A stretch of DNA of 64,000 nt from assembly GCA_035294245.1 (NCBI GenBank), contig DATGLG010000012.1, forward strand, positions 150,695 through 214,694, given 5' to 3'. A program made the translations under genes and the position numbers. This DNA comes from DATGLG01 sp035294245. Lineage in GTDB: Bacteria; Pseudomonadota; Alphaproteobacteria; JACZXZ01. The notes below the pieces were generated by a model. That model did not search any database. It was given only the letters and a program-made list of their open reading frames with translations, and had not been told where the DNA came from. Below are positions 1-7,586 of the stretch, piece after piece; positions within the stretch are counted from its first letter, which is position 1; each line of letters opens with the position of its first letter.

Positions 1-801
1 CTGGATGACGACGAGGCCAATCATCGGGTCGCCGCCGCCGTGGACCGCCTGAAGCGGGATTTCTACGACTGCCTCGAGAATTTGCGCCGGTGCGAGCAGG
101 CCACATCCTTCAGCGCCGGAACGCGCGAAGCGGCGCGCGCGCTCTTTGCCGATCTATCGGCGATGGAGCATGCCAGGCACATGACCGCCGCGGCGCAAAG
201 CTTCGCCGCGGCCCATCTGACCGAGATCGAAGCCCTCGTCCGACAGCTCGCCTTCGAGGTCAACCTCAACGCCGCGACGCATGACGTGGATGTGCTTCTC
301 GCGAAGATGGATCCGGACGCGTGGAGCCGGGCGGCGCGGCGCGAGGTCCTCGTCAACTATCTCGGCTTTCCCTTCTGGGACGTCTTGACCTTCTCGGTGA
401 CGAGTTGGCGCGACGCGGGGGAATTCGACGAGATCCGCGTGGACCGCATCAGCCCGGAAGAGGCGCGGACGCTCCACGACAAGGGGCTCGGCGAGCTCAA
501 GGGCATCAGCCTCGATCATTTCGGCGCGCTCTTCTCCCGCGCCTACCGGGAGAACGACTATCTCCTGGGCAGACTGCAGGCGGCGGACCGGCTGATCGAC
601 ATCGTCTGCGACGCGGCGGGAATCGATTGCAGCAGTGCCGGCATCGATCTCGCACGCGTCAAGGAGCGCATCTTCAAGATCATCCTCGACGCCGAGGAGC
701 CTCATCTCGGGCAATGCAAGGCCCTGATTGCGGTCCTCCGGGAGAGGCTCATCTCCGGAGCCGGCGTCCAGGCCGCCGTCAATGGAGATGCGGCTTCTTA
801 A
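1..801 (+). CDS. Patatin-related protein, C-terminal part (DUF3376-like), truncated by window edge
   Basis: The reading frame is open from base 1, so only the C-terminal 266 codons are inside the window and the true start lies upstream. The visible part contains YLGFPFWDVLTF, followed by an RVDRISPEEA stretch. I associate this with the DUF3376 C-terminal region of patatin-related proteins (TIGR03607-like), whose N-terminal half carries the patatin-type lipid acyl hydrolase domain. The catalytic Ser-Asp part is therefore not visible and the activity cannot be confirmed here. The rest is predicted mostly helical and soluble. The 3' end overlaps the convergent protease-like gene by 23 bases, so the two transcripts overlap tail to tail. 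The assignment rests on motif memory only. Confidence 0.75.
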   Translation: MDDDEANHRVAAAVDRLKRDFYDCLENLRRCEQATSFSAGTREAARALFADLSAMEHARHMTAAAQSFAAAHLTEIEALVRQLAFEVNLNAATHDVDVLLAKMDPDAWSRAARREVLVNYLGFPFWDVLTFSVTSWRDAGEFDEIRVDRISPEEARTLHDKGLGELKGISLDHFGALFSRAYRENDYLLGRLQAADRLIDIVCDAAGIDCSSAGIDLARVKERIFKIILDAEEPHLGQCKALIAVLRERLISGAGVQAAVNGDAAS

Positions 802-1753
802 GGAAGTCGTTGCGGTCCGCCGAGCGGATGCGGACCTCGAAGGTGTCGCCTTCCCGTGCCAGGGTGAGGGGAATATCCGTCCCCGCGGGCCCAAGGGACC
901 AAATCCGGCGAAAGAGACTGGCCAGGCCCTCGACAGGCTCGCCGGCCACCTCGACGACGCGGTCGCCGGCCTTGACCTGCGCGCGCGAAGCGGGGCCGCC
1001 GCGCGCGAGATTGGCGACGACCAAGCCTTCTTGCGATTCCATCGTGTACATACCGAGCCAGGGCCGCGGCGGCAGATCGGCGCGGCCATATTTGAGGAGC
1101 TTGTCGAGGATCGGCTCGAGGAGATCGATGGGAACGATCATGTTGCCTTGACCATCGGCCTCGCCCTCCCCTTCTTGAACGAGAAGCGAGCCGATCCCGA
1201 GGAGCTTGCCGTCCATGCCGATCAGTGCCGCACCGCCCCAATGGGGATGGGCAGGCGCCGTGAAGATCGCCTCGTCCAGCAGGTATTCCCAATATCCCGC
1301 GAATTCCCGCTTCGCGACGACTTGAGCCTTGACCGCATGCCGGCGGCCGCCATGCCCGGCGAAGATGACGGGGTCGCCCGGCGACAACCCGCGCGACGAG
1401 CCGCGGACGAGCGGCGGCACGTCGAGCTGTCCGAGCGCCTGCACAAGCCCAAAGCCTGTGGGCTGGTCGTAGCCGACGACGTGCCCCGGCACGGCGGTGC
1501 CGGAATTGGTGGTGAGCCAGATGGCCTCGGCCTCGGTCACGAGATAGCCGATCGTCAGCACCAGTCCACCCGTGCCGATTACCACACCGTTTCCATCCCG
1601 TTCGGTGCCGAGCGTATCCGCGGTGAAGGCGTCCTCCGGCACCTCGGCGCGCAGGCCGACGACGGCGGAAAGGGCCTTCTTCAAGTCGAACGCAACGTCC
1701 TCGGATTTGGGCTGTACCGTCGCGGGGAATTCCCAATCCTGCTTTTTGGGCAT
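779..1753 (-). CDS. HtrA/S1C-like protein with PDZ domain, catalytic triad apparently lost
   Basis: This 324-residue protein has the layout of an S1C (HtrA/DegP) protease: a chymotrypsin-like double barrel (about 20-225) and a C-terminal PDZ domain (about 228-315, with RPWLGM and AGDRVVEV). Every triad position looks replaced. The place of HtrA His reads LTIGYLV (Tyr70), the place of Asp reads TGFGLVQ (Gly100), and the place of the GNSGGPL serine reads HPHWGGAAL (Trp172). There is no signal peptide. I chose the ATG at 1753 because AGGAG lies about 10 bases upstream; the frame extends further but without an RBS. I infer a non-proteolytic peptide-binding protein. Databases would probably call it an S1C serine protease. 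It converges on the patatin gene. Confidence 0.8.
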   Translation of the reverse strand: MPKKQDWEFPATVQPKSEDVAFDLKKALSAVVGLRAEVPEDAFTADTLGTERDGNGVVIGTGGLVLTIGYLVTEAEAIWLTTNSGTAVPGHVVGYDQPTGFGLVQALGQLDVPPLVRGSSRGLSPGDPVIFAGHGGRRHAVKAQVVAKREFAGYWEYLLDEAIFTAPAHPHWGGAALIGMDGKLLGIGSLLVQEGEGEADGQGNMIVPIDLLEPILDKLLKYGRADLPPRPWLGMYTMESQEGLVVANLARGGPASRAQVKAGDRVVEVAGEPVEGLASLFRRIWSLGPAGTDIPLTLAREGDTFEVRIRSADRNDFLKKPHLH

Positions 1754-1876
1754 CGTGCGCCAGCTCCTGTCAGCCGCCCGGAGACTTCTAGCTACGACAT
1801 AGGAGCAAAACCGGGGAAAATCCACGGCGCGCGATGACGCGGCGCAACATCACCCCGAGCGCCGCGGCGGCGAGAC

Positions 1877-3229
1877 TCAGGCCGTGGTCGAGCGCAGCCG
1901 CTCGGTCTCGGGCGAGATGCTGCCAATCCCGAGCGTGAAGGAGGCCATTGCGGCAATGAAGACGGGGATCGCGCCCGCCATGAAAAGGGTCGGGGTCGGC
2001 CAGTGGAAGGACAGCATCATGCCGCCCAGCACCGGCCCGATGATCGAGCCGACTCGCCCGATGCCGAGGGCCCATCCCACCCCCGTCGCGCGGATATAGG
2101 TGGGATAGCACTGGGCGGTGAAGGCATTGGCGGCGATCTGCGCGCCGACCACGCAGAATCCGGCGCCGAAGACCGCGACCATGATCATCGCGATGGCGGA
2201 GCCGGCGGCGCCGATGGCCGCAACGAACAGCCCGGCACCGAAATACGTCAGCGCCAGCACTCTGGTCGCGCGGAAGCGGTCCATGACCCAGCCCAAGGTC
2301 AAGGTCCCGGCGATCCCACCGACCTGCAGCATCGCGGTGGCGATCACCGCAAGCTCCAAGGAGGCGCCGCTCCCGTGAATCACCGTCGGCAGCCAATTGG
2401 CGAGGAAATAGAGATCGAGGAGATTCATGAAGAACATGACCCAGAGCAACAGGGTCACGGCGGTCCGTCCCTCGCGGAAGAGATGGCGGACGGGCATGCC
2501 ACCGGCAGCCTCCTCGACGACCGCAAAGCGCTGCCCCTCGGCGAAGACGAGTGTCGCGTTGATCCGCCGCAGCAGTGCCGCGATGCGCGTCGACTCGCTC
2601 CCCTTCAGCACGAGCAGGCGAATCGATTCGGGCAACGCCGCGATGAGAACGGGTGCGAAGGCGAGCGGCAGGATGCCGCCCGCATAGAAGACTGCCTGCC
2701 AGCCGAATTGCGGGATCAGCCGCGCGGCCAGCAGGCCGCCCAAGGCCGAGCCGAGGGAGAAGCCGCAGAACATCACCATGATCATCGTCGCCCGGCTGCG
2801 CCTCGGGCCGTATTCGGAGGTGAGCGCGATGGCATTCGGCATCGCGCCCCCGAGCCCGAGCCCGGTCACGAAGCGGATCGCGAGCAGCGAGGAGAGGGAG
2901 TCGCAGAATGGCGTCACCAGCGAGCAGAGCCCGAAAAAGCCGAGGCAGAAGACGATCACCGCCTTGCGGCCGATCCGGTCGGCGAGCGGGCCGAACAGCA
3001 GCGCGCCGATCATCAGGCCGAACAGCCCCGCTGCGAAGACGGGCGCAAGCGATGGCGGCGGAATGCGCCACGCCTTAATGATGGCCGGGGCGACGTAGCC
3101 GATCGCCTGGGTATCGAAGCCGTCAAAGAAAATGACCGCGGCGCACAGCGCCGCGACCCTGATCTGAAAACCGCTCAGGCGCTGGCGGTCGATCAGCTCC
3201 GGCACATTGACGACGTCCGAGATGCTCAC
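1877..3229 (-). CDS. MFS transporter, aromatic acid:H+ symporter (AAHS) type
   Basis: This is a 12-helix major facilitator of about 450 residues. The first loop has the GPLADRIGRK signature after helix 2, and FFDGFDTQAIGYVAPAI in helix 1 is the DGYD-type motif of the aromatic acid:H+ symporter family (PcaK, BenK, MhpT relatives). It probably imports an aromatic or other organic acid by proton symport across the inner membrane. The GTG at 3229 is preferred because GGGGAGGA lies 4-5 bases upstream; an in-frame start at 3277 has no such site. It is divergent from the aldo/keto reductase, with a 10-bp palindrome between them. The substrate cannot be read from sequence. Confidence 0.85.
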   Translation of the reverse strand: MSISDVVNVPELIDRQRLSGFQIRVAALCAAVIFFDGFDTQAIGYVAPAIIKAWRIPPPSLAPVFAAGLFGLMIGALLFGPLADRIGRKAVIVFCLGFFGLCSLVTPFCDSLSSLLAIRFVTGLGLGGAMPNAIALTSEYGPRRSRATMIMVMFCGFSLGSALGGLLAARLIPQFGWQAVFYAGGILPLAFAPVLIAALPESIRLLVLKGSESTRIAALLRRINATLVFAEGQRFAVVEEAAGGMPVRHLFREGRTAVTLLLWVMFFMNLLDLYFLANWLPTVIHGSGASLELAVIATAMLQVGGIAGTLTLGWVMDRFRATRVLALTYFGAGLFVAAIGAAGSAIAMIMVAVFGAGFCVVGAQIAANAFTAQCYPTYIRATGVGWALGIGRVGSIIGPVLGGMMLSFHWPTPTLFMAGAIPVFIAAMASFTLGIGSISPETERLRSTTA

Positions 3230-3345
3230 GGCGTCCTCCCCGAAGGCTTGCCGCCCGCCGGCTCGCCGCCGCGACATCCGGCTGGCTCACTGATTGCGCA
3301 AAGCCCCGATTATCGTTATGGCTCGCTGCACTCTAGGCAGTTCAT

Positions 3346-3355
3346 CAGACGTCTG
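3346..3355. promoter_or_regulatory. Perfect 10-bp palindrome CAGACGTCTG in divergent promoter region
   Basis: CAGACGTCTG reads the same on both strands and lies between the divergent MFS transporter (start 3229) and aldo/keto reductase (start 3483). A dimeric regulator could bind here and control both genes. The 230-base spacer contains no gene. No regulator gene is adjacent, so the binding protein is unknown. Confidence 0.4.
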
Positions 3356-3482
3356 TCAATTATCGCGGCACTCGAGATGATCGCCCGACGACCCCAAGGC
3401 GAGCCGGGTCTGGTCAGGCTGGAGCAGATGTGGTGCATTACGCCCGCCGCGGATTTGATCGCGACGGCAGGGAGGAGAGAAA

Positions 3483-4493
3483 ATGGATTACCGATTGCTG
3501 GGCAAGAGCGGCCTCCGGGTCTCATCCCTCTGTCTCGGCACGATGATGTTCGGCGGCCCCACCGACGCCCCGACGAGCGAGCGCATCATCGCCAAGGCGC
3601 GCGATGCCGGAATCAATTTCCTCGATACCGCCGACCAATACGCGAGCGGCCGATCCGAGGAGATCGTCGGCCGCGCGATCAAGGGGAGCCGCGACCGCTG
3701 GATCGTCGCGACCAAGCTGGGCAATGCCATGGGCGACGACCCCAACGACCGCGGCCTCTCCCGCCGCTGGATGAATACGGCCGTCGAGCAGAGCCTGCGC
3801 CGGCTCGGCGTCGACTGCCTCGACATCTATTACTTCCACCGCGAGGATCCCGATACGCCCCTCGAGACCTCCGTCGCCGCCATGGGCGATCTCATGCGCG
3901 CGGGCAAGGTCCGCTATTTCGGCCTCTCGAATTTCCGCGCCTGGCGCATTGCGGAGATTTGTCGGCTCTGCGACGCGATGGGCATCGACCGCCCGGTGGT
4001 GAGCCAGCCCTATTACAACGCGATGAATCGCATGCCGGAGGTGGAGCAGCTTCCCGTCTGCCGCCATTACGGCCTCGGCGTGGTGCCCTATAGCCCTCTC
4101 GCGCGGGGTGTACTCACCGGGAAGTACAGGCCCGACGAGGCGCCCTCCTCAGAGACGCGGGCCGGCCGCAACGACAAGCGCATGATGGAAACGGAATGGC
4201 GGCGCGAATCCCTCGAGATCGCCCAGACGATCAAGGCCCATGCCGAGGCGCGCGGCATCACTGCGGGGCAATTTGCCGTCAATTGGGTCCTGAACAACGC
4301 GCTGGTCACCGCGGTCATCGCCGGGCCGCGCACGGAGGCGCAGCTCGACGACTACCTGGGAGCGCTCGCCTACCGCTTCACGGCCGAGGACGAGGCCCTG
4401 ATCGATCGGCTCGTGGTCACGGGCCATGCCTCGACACCCGGCTACAACGACCCGAGCTATCCCATCGAAGGACGCATCCCGCGGACGGCGTAG
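3483..4493 (+). CDS. Aldo/keto reductase
   Basis: A 336-residue TIM-barrel NADPH-dependent aldo/keto reductase that reduces carbonyls to alcohols in the cytoplasm. The catalytic tetrad is visible: Asp in FLDTADQY, Tyr of the same motif, Lys in IVATKLG and His in DIYYFHRED. The C-terminal NADPH-binding region contains AVIAGPRTEAQL. The start is secure, with GGGAGGAGAG just upstream of the ATG. The family members most like this (YhdN/Tas type) act on small aldehydes or sugars, but the substrate cannot be deduced. It converges on the zinc alcohol dehydrogenase at 4509, only 15 bases away, so the two may share an oxidoreductive role. Confidence 0.9.
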   Translation: MDYRLLGKSGLRVSSLCLGTMMFGGPTDAPTSERIIAKARDAGINFLDTADQYASGRSEEIVGRAIKGSRDRWIVATKLGNAMGDDPNDRGLSRRWMNTAVEQSLRRLGVDCLDIYYFHREDPDTPLETSVAAMGDLMRAGKVRYFGLSNFRAWRIAEICRLCDAMGIDRPVVSQPYYNAMNRMPEVEQLPVCRHYGLGVVPYSPLARGVLTGKYRPDEAPSSETRAGRNDKRMMETEWRRESLEIAQTIKAHAEARGITAGQFAVNWVLNNALVTAVIAGPRTEAQLDDYLGALAYRFTAEDEALIDRLVVTGHASTPGYNDPSYPIEGRIPRTA

Positions 4494-4508
4494 AACGCCA
4501 AGGCGAGA

Positions 4509-5561
4509 TCAGGCCGTCAGCACGGTGCGCCCCACGACCTTGCCGGCGCGTAGCTCCTCGAGCGCGGCGTTGGCGTGCTCCAGCGGACGCTCATGGATCG
4601 GGATCGGCGGAATGCGCTGCCGCCTCACGAGATCGAGCAGCTCCCTGAGCTCACTCAGGCTGCCGACATAGGAGCCTTGCAGGGTAAGTGCCCGCTGCGG
4701 CAGAAGAGGAAGCGGCAGGGTGATGTCGCCGCCGAAGAGGCCCACGAGGATATATTTTCCGCCCTTGGTCAGGCAGTCAATGCCGAGCCGCGCCGTCGCT
4801 TGCGAGCCCACGAGATCGATCACCGCCCAAACCTGCCCGCCGGCCGCCGCCTTGATCTGCTTGACGGCGTCGGGCGCAGCGCCGTCGATGGCGGCGGCAG
4901 CACCGGCCCGCAAGGCCGCGTCCCGCTTCGCCGGGTCGATGTCGACGGCGATGGCGCGATGGCCTCCCATGGCCTTGTGGAGGCCGAGACACATGAGCCC
5001 GAGCCCGCCCGCGCCGATGATCACCGTGGCCTCGCGCGCGAGCACGGGCCCGACCTTGCGCAAGGCGCTGTAGGTGGTGAGCCCCGAGCAGGCATAGGGT
5101 GCCGCGGCACTCGCCGGCATGTCCGCGACGTCGAGGAGATAGCGCGGATGGGGCACGACGATATGGTCGGCATAACCCCCGGCGCGCTGGATGCCGAGGA
5201 AGCGCGGCGCGAGGCAATACTGCTCGACGCCGTCCGCGCAGACCCCGCAGTCGCCGCAGCCGATCCAGGGATAGACGAGATAGCGCCCGCCGACCGTGAC
5301 CCCCGAGGCCTCGGGGCCGAGGGCCAGCACCTCGCCGACGGTCTCGTGGCCGAGCGTGTGGGGCAGCTTCATGCCCCGCTCGGCCATCATGAGCTTCTTG
5401 CCGCCGCCCAGGTCGAAATAGCCTTCCCAGATATGGACGTCGCTGTGGCAGACCCCGGCGGCCCTCACCCGCAGCAGCACCTCCGCCCCGCTCGGCGCCG
5501 GGGTCGGGCGGTCGAAAAGCTGCAAGGGCGAGCCGAAGGCGGCGATGTCGTAGCTCCTCAT
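4509..5561 (-). CDS. Zinc-dependent alcohol dehydrogenase (MDR family)
   Basis: A 350-residue medium-chain dehydrogenase/reductase that oxidises alcohols with NAD(P). Catalytic zinc ligands are seen in GVCHSDVH and LGHETVGEV. The structural zinc loop is intact with four cysteines (CGDCGVCADGVEQYC). The Rossmann segment is VIIGAGGLGLMCL. The N-terminal MRSYDIAAFGSPL is typical of this family. The ATG at 5561 has GGGAGGA seven bases upstream. It converges on the aldo/keto reductase. The substrate is undetermined. Confidence 0.9.
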   Translation of the reverse strand: MRSYDIAAFGSPLQLFDRPTPAPSGAEVLLRVRAAGVCHSDVHIWEGYFDLGGGKKLMMAERGMKLPHTLGHETVGEVLALGPEASGVTVGGRYLVYPWIGCGDCGVCADGVEQYCLAPRFLGIQRAGGYADHIVVPHPRYLLDVADMPASAAAPYACSGLTTYSALRKVGPVLAREATVIIGAGGLGLMCLGLHKAMGGHRAIAVDIDPAKRDAALRAGAAAAIDGAAPDAVKQIKAAAGGQVWAVIDLVGSQATARLGIDCLTKGGKYILVGLFGGDITLPLPLLPQRALTLQGSYVGSLSELRELLDLVRRQRIPPIPIHERPLEHANAALEELRAGKVVGRTVLTA

Positions 5562-5696
5562 GAATCCTCCCTTTCCTCCGCGCCGCGGAAACAGAATCCA
5601 TGAAAGAGCTATGGACCCGCCCTTGTCCATAAGCTTTGTCGAGCGACCGCCATGTTCGGGCGGCCGCCCGATCGGTCCTGCCCGCGCGCGCCGCCC

Positions 5697-6134
5697 TTAG
5701 ATGTCGGTGCGCTCCTCGGCAATCTCGCGCCGCTCCGCCATGTTGAAGCGATCCTCGTAGATCGGCCGCCCTGCGGTCGTGGGCCCCGGATATTGGACCG
5801 CCACCATCAGGCACCCCGTCTCGGTCACAAGCTCGTCCTCGTAATGGGGATCGGGATAGAACAGCATGGTCCCCGGCCCGTAATGCTTGCCGGCCATGCG
5901 GAACCCGCCCTCGATGATGTACCAGACCTGGGCGAAATCGTGCCGATGCAGCGGATGATGGGCGCCAGGCTCGAAGCGCAACAGCCCGGCATTGGGCTCT
6001 GTCGGCCGCTCCGGGCGCGGATGGAACAGCATCTTGCCCATCTCGCCGGGCCAGCGGATTTTCTCCCACTCCATCTCGTCGATATGCCGGGCGATCGCGG
6101 GCTCGTGCTTTGGCTTGCCGACACGCTTACTCAT
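5697..6134 (-). CDS. Small cupin-domain protein
   Basis: A 145-residue single-domain cupin. The metal-binding motif 1 is visible as HHPLHRHDFAQVWYIIEGGFRMAG (three His plus Glu), and motif 2 follows with GTMLFYPDPHYEDE. Such proteins are dioxygenases, isomerases or ligand sensors; the exact reaction is unknown. The start at 6134 has AGGAGGA upstream. It lies 68 bases downstream of the XRE-cupin regulator gene. The spacer carries two copies of a 16-bp element that also precedes that regulator, so it is a likely regulatory target and may share its ligand. Confidence 0.8.
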   Translation of the reverse strand: MSKRVGKPKHEPAIARHIDEMEWEKIRWPGEMGKMLFHPRPERPTEPNAGLLRFEPGAHHPLHRHDFAQVWYIIEGGFRMAGKHYGPGTMLFYPDPHYEDELVTETGCLMVAVQYPGPTTAGRPIYEDRFNMAERREIAEERTDI

Positions 6135-6186
6135 CTCGTCCTCCTGTTCATGCTCACAGCGTCCCTTGTGACATGAGATCAGAAGA

Positions 6187-6202
6187 TTTGCTTTAAAGTC
6201 AA
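6187..6202 (-). promoter_or_regulatory. Putative XRE-cupin operator, weaker copy
   Basis: On the minus strand the sequence is TTGACTTTAAAGCAAA. It matches the element at 6208-6223 at 12 of 16 positions and is placed exactly 21 bp (two helical turns) downstream of it. The TTGACT could also serve as a -35 hexamer for the cupin gene, which would make this an operator inside a promoter. Confidence 0.5.
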
Positions 6203-6880
6203 TTATTTTTGCCTTATATGCAAATTCCGCGATCGCGGCTTGCCCGCCCGCGCCTCCTTTCCCTTGAGCGGCGGGTGCCACCACCGCGGCGGCGCGGCAT
6301 TGCCAGGCGCTGTCGTCACCACCATCAGCATGCGGGCCGGCTTGGTCCCGATATTGCGGCCCATATGCGGCTGTCGACAGTCGAAATGCAGGCAATCGCC
6401 CTCGTCCATGACGAAGCGATCCGCGCCGATCTGGAATTCGAGCCTGCCCGACAGCAGGAACAGCACCTCCTCGCCGTCATGGGCCACCAGCAGGATGCGC
6501 TGCGGCGCGCCCACGGGAAATTCGAGCTCGAAGGCTTCCAGCCGCTGATCGGCGAGGTCGTCACCCAGCTTCTCGTAGGTATATCCGGCGGCGGCGACCA
6601 TCGGGCTCGTCAGGCGCGCCTGTCGCTTCACATGAACATAGCTTGGCGGTCGCCGCGCGCCGCCATCGTCGCGGAAGAGATCGTGAAGAGGAATCCCCAG
6701 CGCCTCGGCGATGCGAATGAGGCTGGCGATCGAGGTGGACGCCGCGCCGCGCTCCAGCCGGGAGAGAAACGGCGTCGACAAGCCCGTGGCCTGCGTCAGG
6801 ACACGGAGCGTTAGCCCCTTTCCCCGCCGCGCCTCTCGAATTTGCTCGCCGATCCGGCGACTGATCTCCCACGCCTTCAT
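6203..6880 (-). CDS. XRE-family transcriptional regulator with C-terminal cupin sensor
   Basis: A 225-residue regulator with an N-terminal lambda-repressor-type helix-turn-helix (residues about 9-63, with LRVLTQATGLSTPFLSRLERG as recognition region) and a C-terminal cupin ligand domain (about 145-210, containing HDGEEVLFLLSGRLEFQIG and DEGDCLHFDC). This architecture is that of PuuR/SutR-type regulators that sense small metabolites. The ATG at 6880 has GGGAG seven bases upstream. Identical-looking 16-bp elements precede this gene and the downstream cupin gene, so autoregulation and control of the cupin are inferred. The last codons overlap the upstream element. Confidence 0.88.
   Translation of the reverse strand: MKAWEISRRIGEQIREARRGKGLTLRVLTQATGLSTPFLSRLERGAASTSIASLIRIAEALGIPLHDLFRDDGGARRPPSYVHVKRQARLTSPMVAAAGYTYEKLGDDLADQRLEAFELEFPVGAPQRILLVAHDGEEVLFLLSGRLEFQIGADRFVMDEGDCLHFDCRQPHMGRNIGTKPARMLMVVTTAPGNAAPPRWWHPPLKGKEARAGKPRSRNLHIRQK
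6208..6223 (-). promoter_or_regulatory. Putative XRE-cupin operator, strong copy
   Basis: The minus-strand sequence TTGCATATAAGGCAAA has inverted ends TTTGC/GCAAA around a 7-base centre when one flanking base is included. It matches the element at 6910-6925 at 14 of 16 positions. It overlaps the last codons and stop of the regulator gene and lies 74 bases upstream of the cupin start. Confidence 0.6.
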
Positions 6881-6909
6881 CAAGGCACTCCCGCTCAAGG
6901 TGTTCCGCG

Positions 6910-6925
6910 TTGCACGTAAGGCAAA
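6910..6925 (+). promoter_or_regulatory. Putative XRE-cupin operator upstream of the regulator gene
   Basis: TTGCACGTAAGGCAAA on the plus strand lies about 30 bases upstream of the regulator start (6880), in the 85-base gap after mobA. It is nearly identical to the element in front of the cupin gene. The common core is TTGC-N7-GCAAA. Its position fits negative autoregulation. Confidence 0.6.
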
Positions 6926-6965
6926 GTCTCGGCGGGCGCAAGCAGAACCGCGCGCAGCCGCATCC

Positions 6966-7577
6966 TCATTGCGCGAGAAGCAACCGTTCCGCTTCGGCGA
7001 GATCGTCAGGTCGATTGGTATTGAAGAAAGGATCGACGGGCGTGGCGGGAAAATCGGCCATCGCGACCTTATAGCGCGCCGTCCAGTCCTCGACCTTCCG
7101 GATGCCCTCGTCGAGGATCGCGCGGCGCAGCTCGTCATGGAGGCGGAGCGGCCAAAGCCCGAAGACGGGATGCCGGCGTCCGCCGCTTGCGGCACAGGCA
7201 AGATCGGCGCCGACAGCCTCGGCCTCCGCTCGCAGGCGGGCGACGAGATCGCCGGGGAGAAACGGCGCATCGCAGGCGAAGCTGGCCAGCCAGCGGCAGT
7301 CCGGCGCCGCTTCCTTCGCCCAGGCCATGCCGGTAAGCACGCCGGCAAGGGGACCGGCATAGCCCTCGACGACATCGGCGCGGACCGGCAACCCGTAGTC
7401 CGCGAAGCGCGCCCCGTCGCCATTCGCGTTCAAGACGAGCGCGCCGACCTGGGGACGGACGCGTCGGATGATGCGCGCGAGGATGGTCTCGCCGCCCAAC
7501 ACACGCAGACACTTGTCGCCGCCGCCCATGCGGCGCGACAGCCCTCCCGCAAGGAGGATGCCGGCGATGTCGCTCAT
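6966..7577 (-). CDS. mobA: Molybdenum cofactor guanylyltransferase
   Basis: A 203-residue nucleotidyltransferase that attaches GMP from GTP to molybdopterin, forming the bis-MGD cofactor used by formate dehydrogenases and other DMSO-reductase family enzymes. The N-terminal nucleotide-binding signature LLAGGLSRRMGGGDK is clear. The metal-binding Asp is in FACDAPFLP, and the family's C-terminal FFNTNRPDDL is present. Length is typical. It lies 9 bases downstream of fdhD in the same operon, which fits maturation of a formate dehydrogenase encoded elsewhere. Confidence 0.95.
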   Translation of the reverse strand: MSDIAGILLAGGLSRRMGGGDKCLRVLGGETILARIIRRVRPQVGALVLNANGDGARFADYGLPVRADVVEGYAGPLAGVLTGMAWAKEAAPDCRWLASFACDAPFLPGDLVARLRAEAEAVGADLACAASGGRRHPVFGLWPLRLHDELRRAILDEGIRKVEDWTARYKVAMADFPATPVDPFFNTNRPDDLAEAERLLLAQ

Positions 7578-7586
7578 CGGCGCCGC

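Noticed and set aside
728..1837. Long plus-strand open frame opposite the protease-like gene
   Set aside because: It is the antisense shadow of a gene with clear domain motifs; its translation is low in recognisable structure and rich in Arg/Gly/Ala, as is usual for shadow frames in high-GC DNA.
2003..4093. Very long plus-strand frame of nearly 700 codons across the MFS and reductase genes
   Set aside because: It covers the antisense of the transporter and an alternative frame of the reductase; the product is charged low-complexity sequence with no domain.
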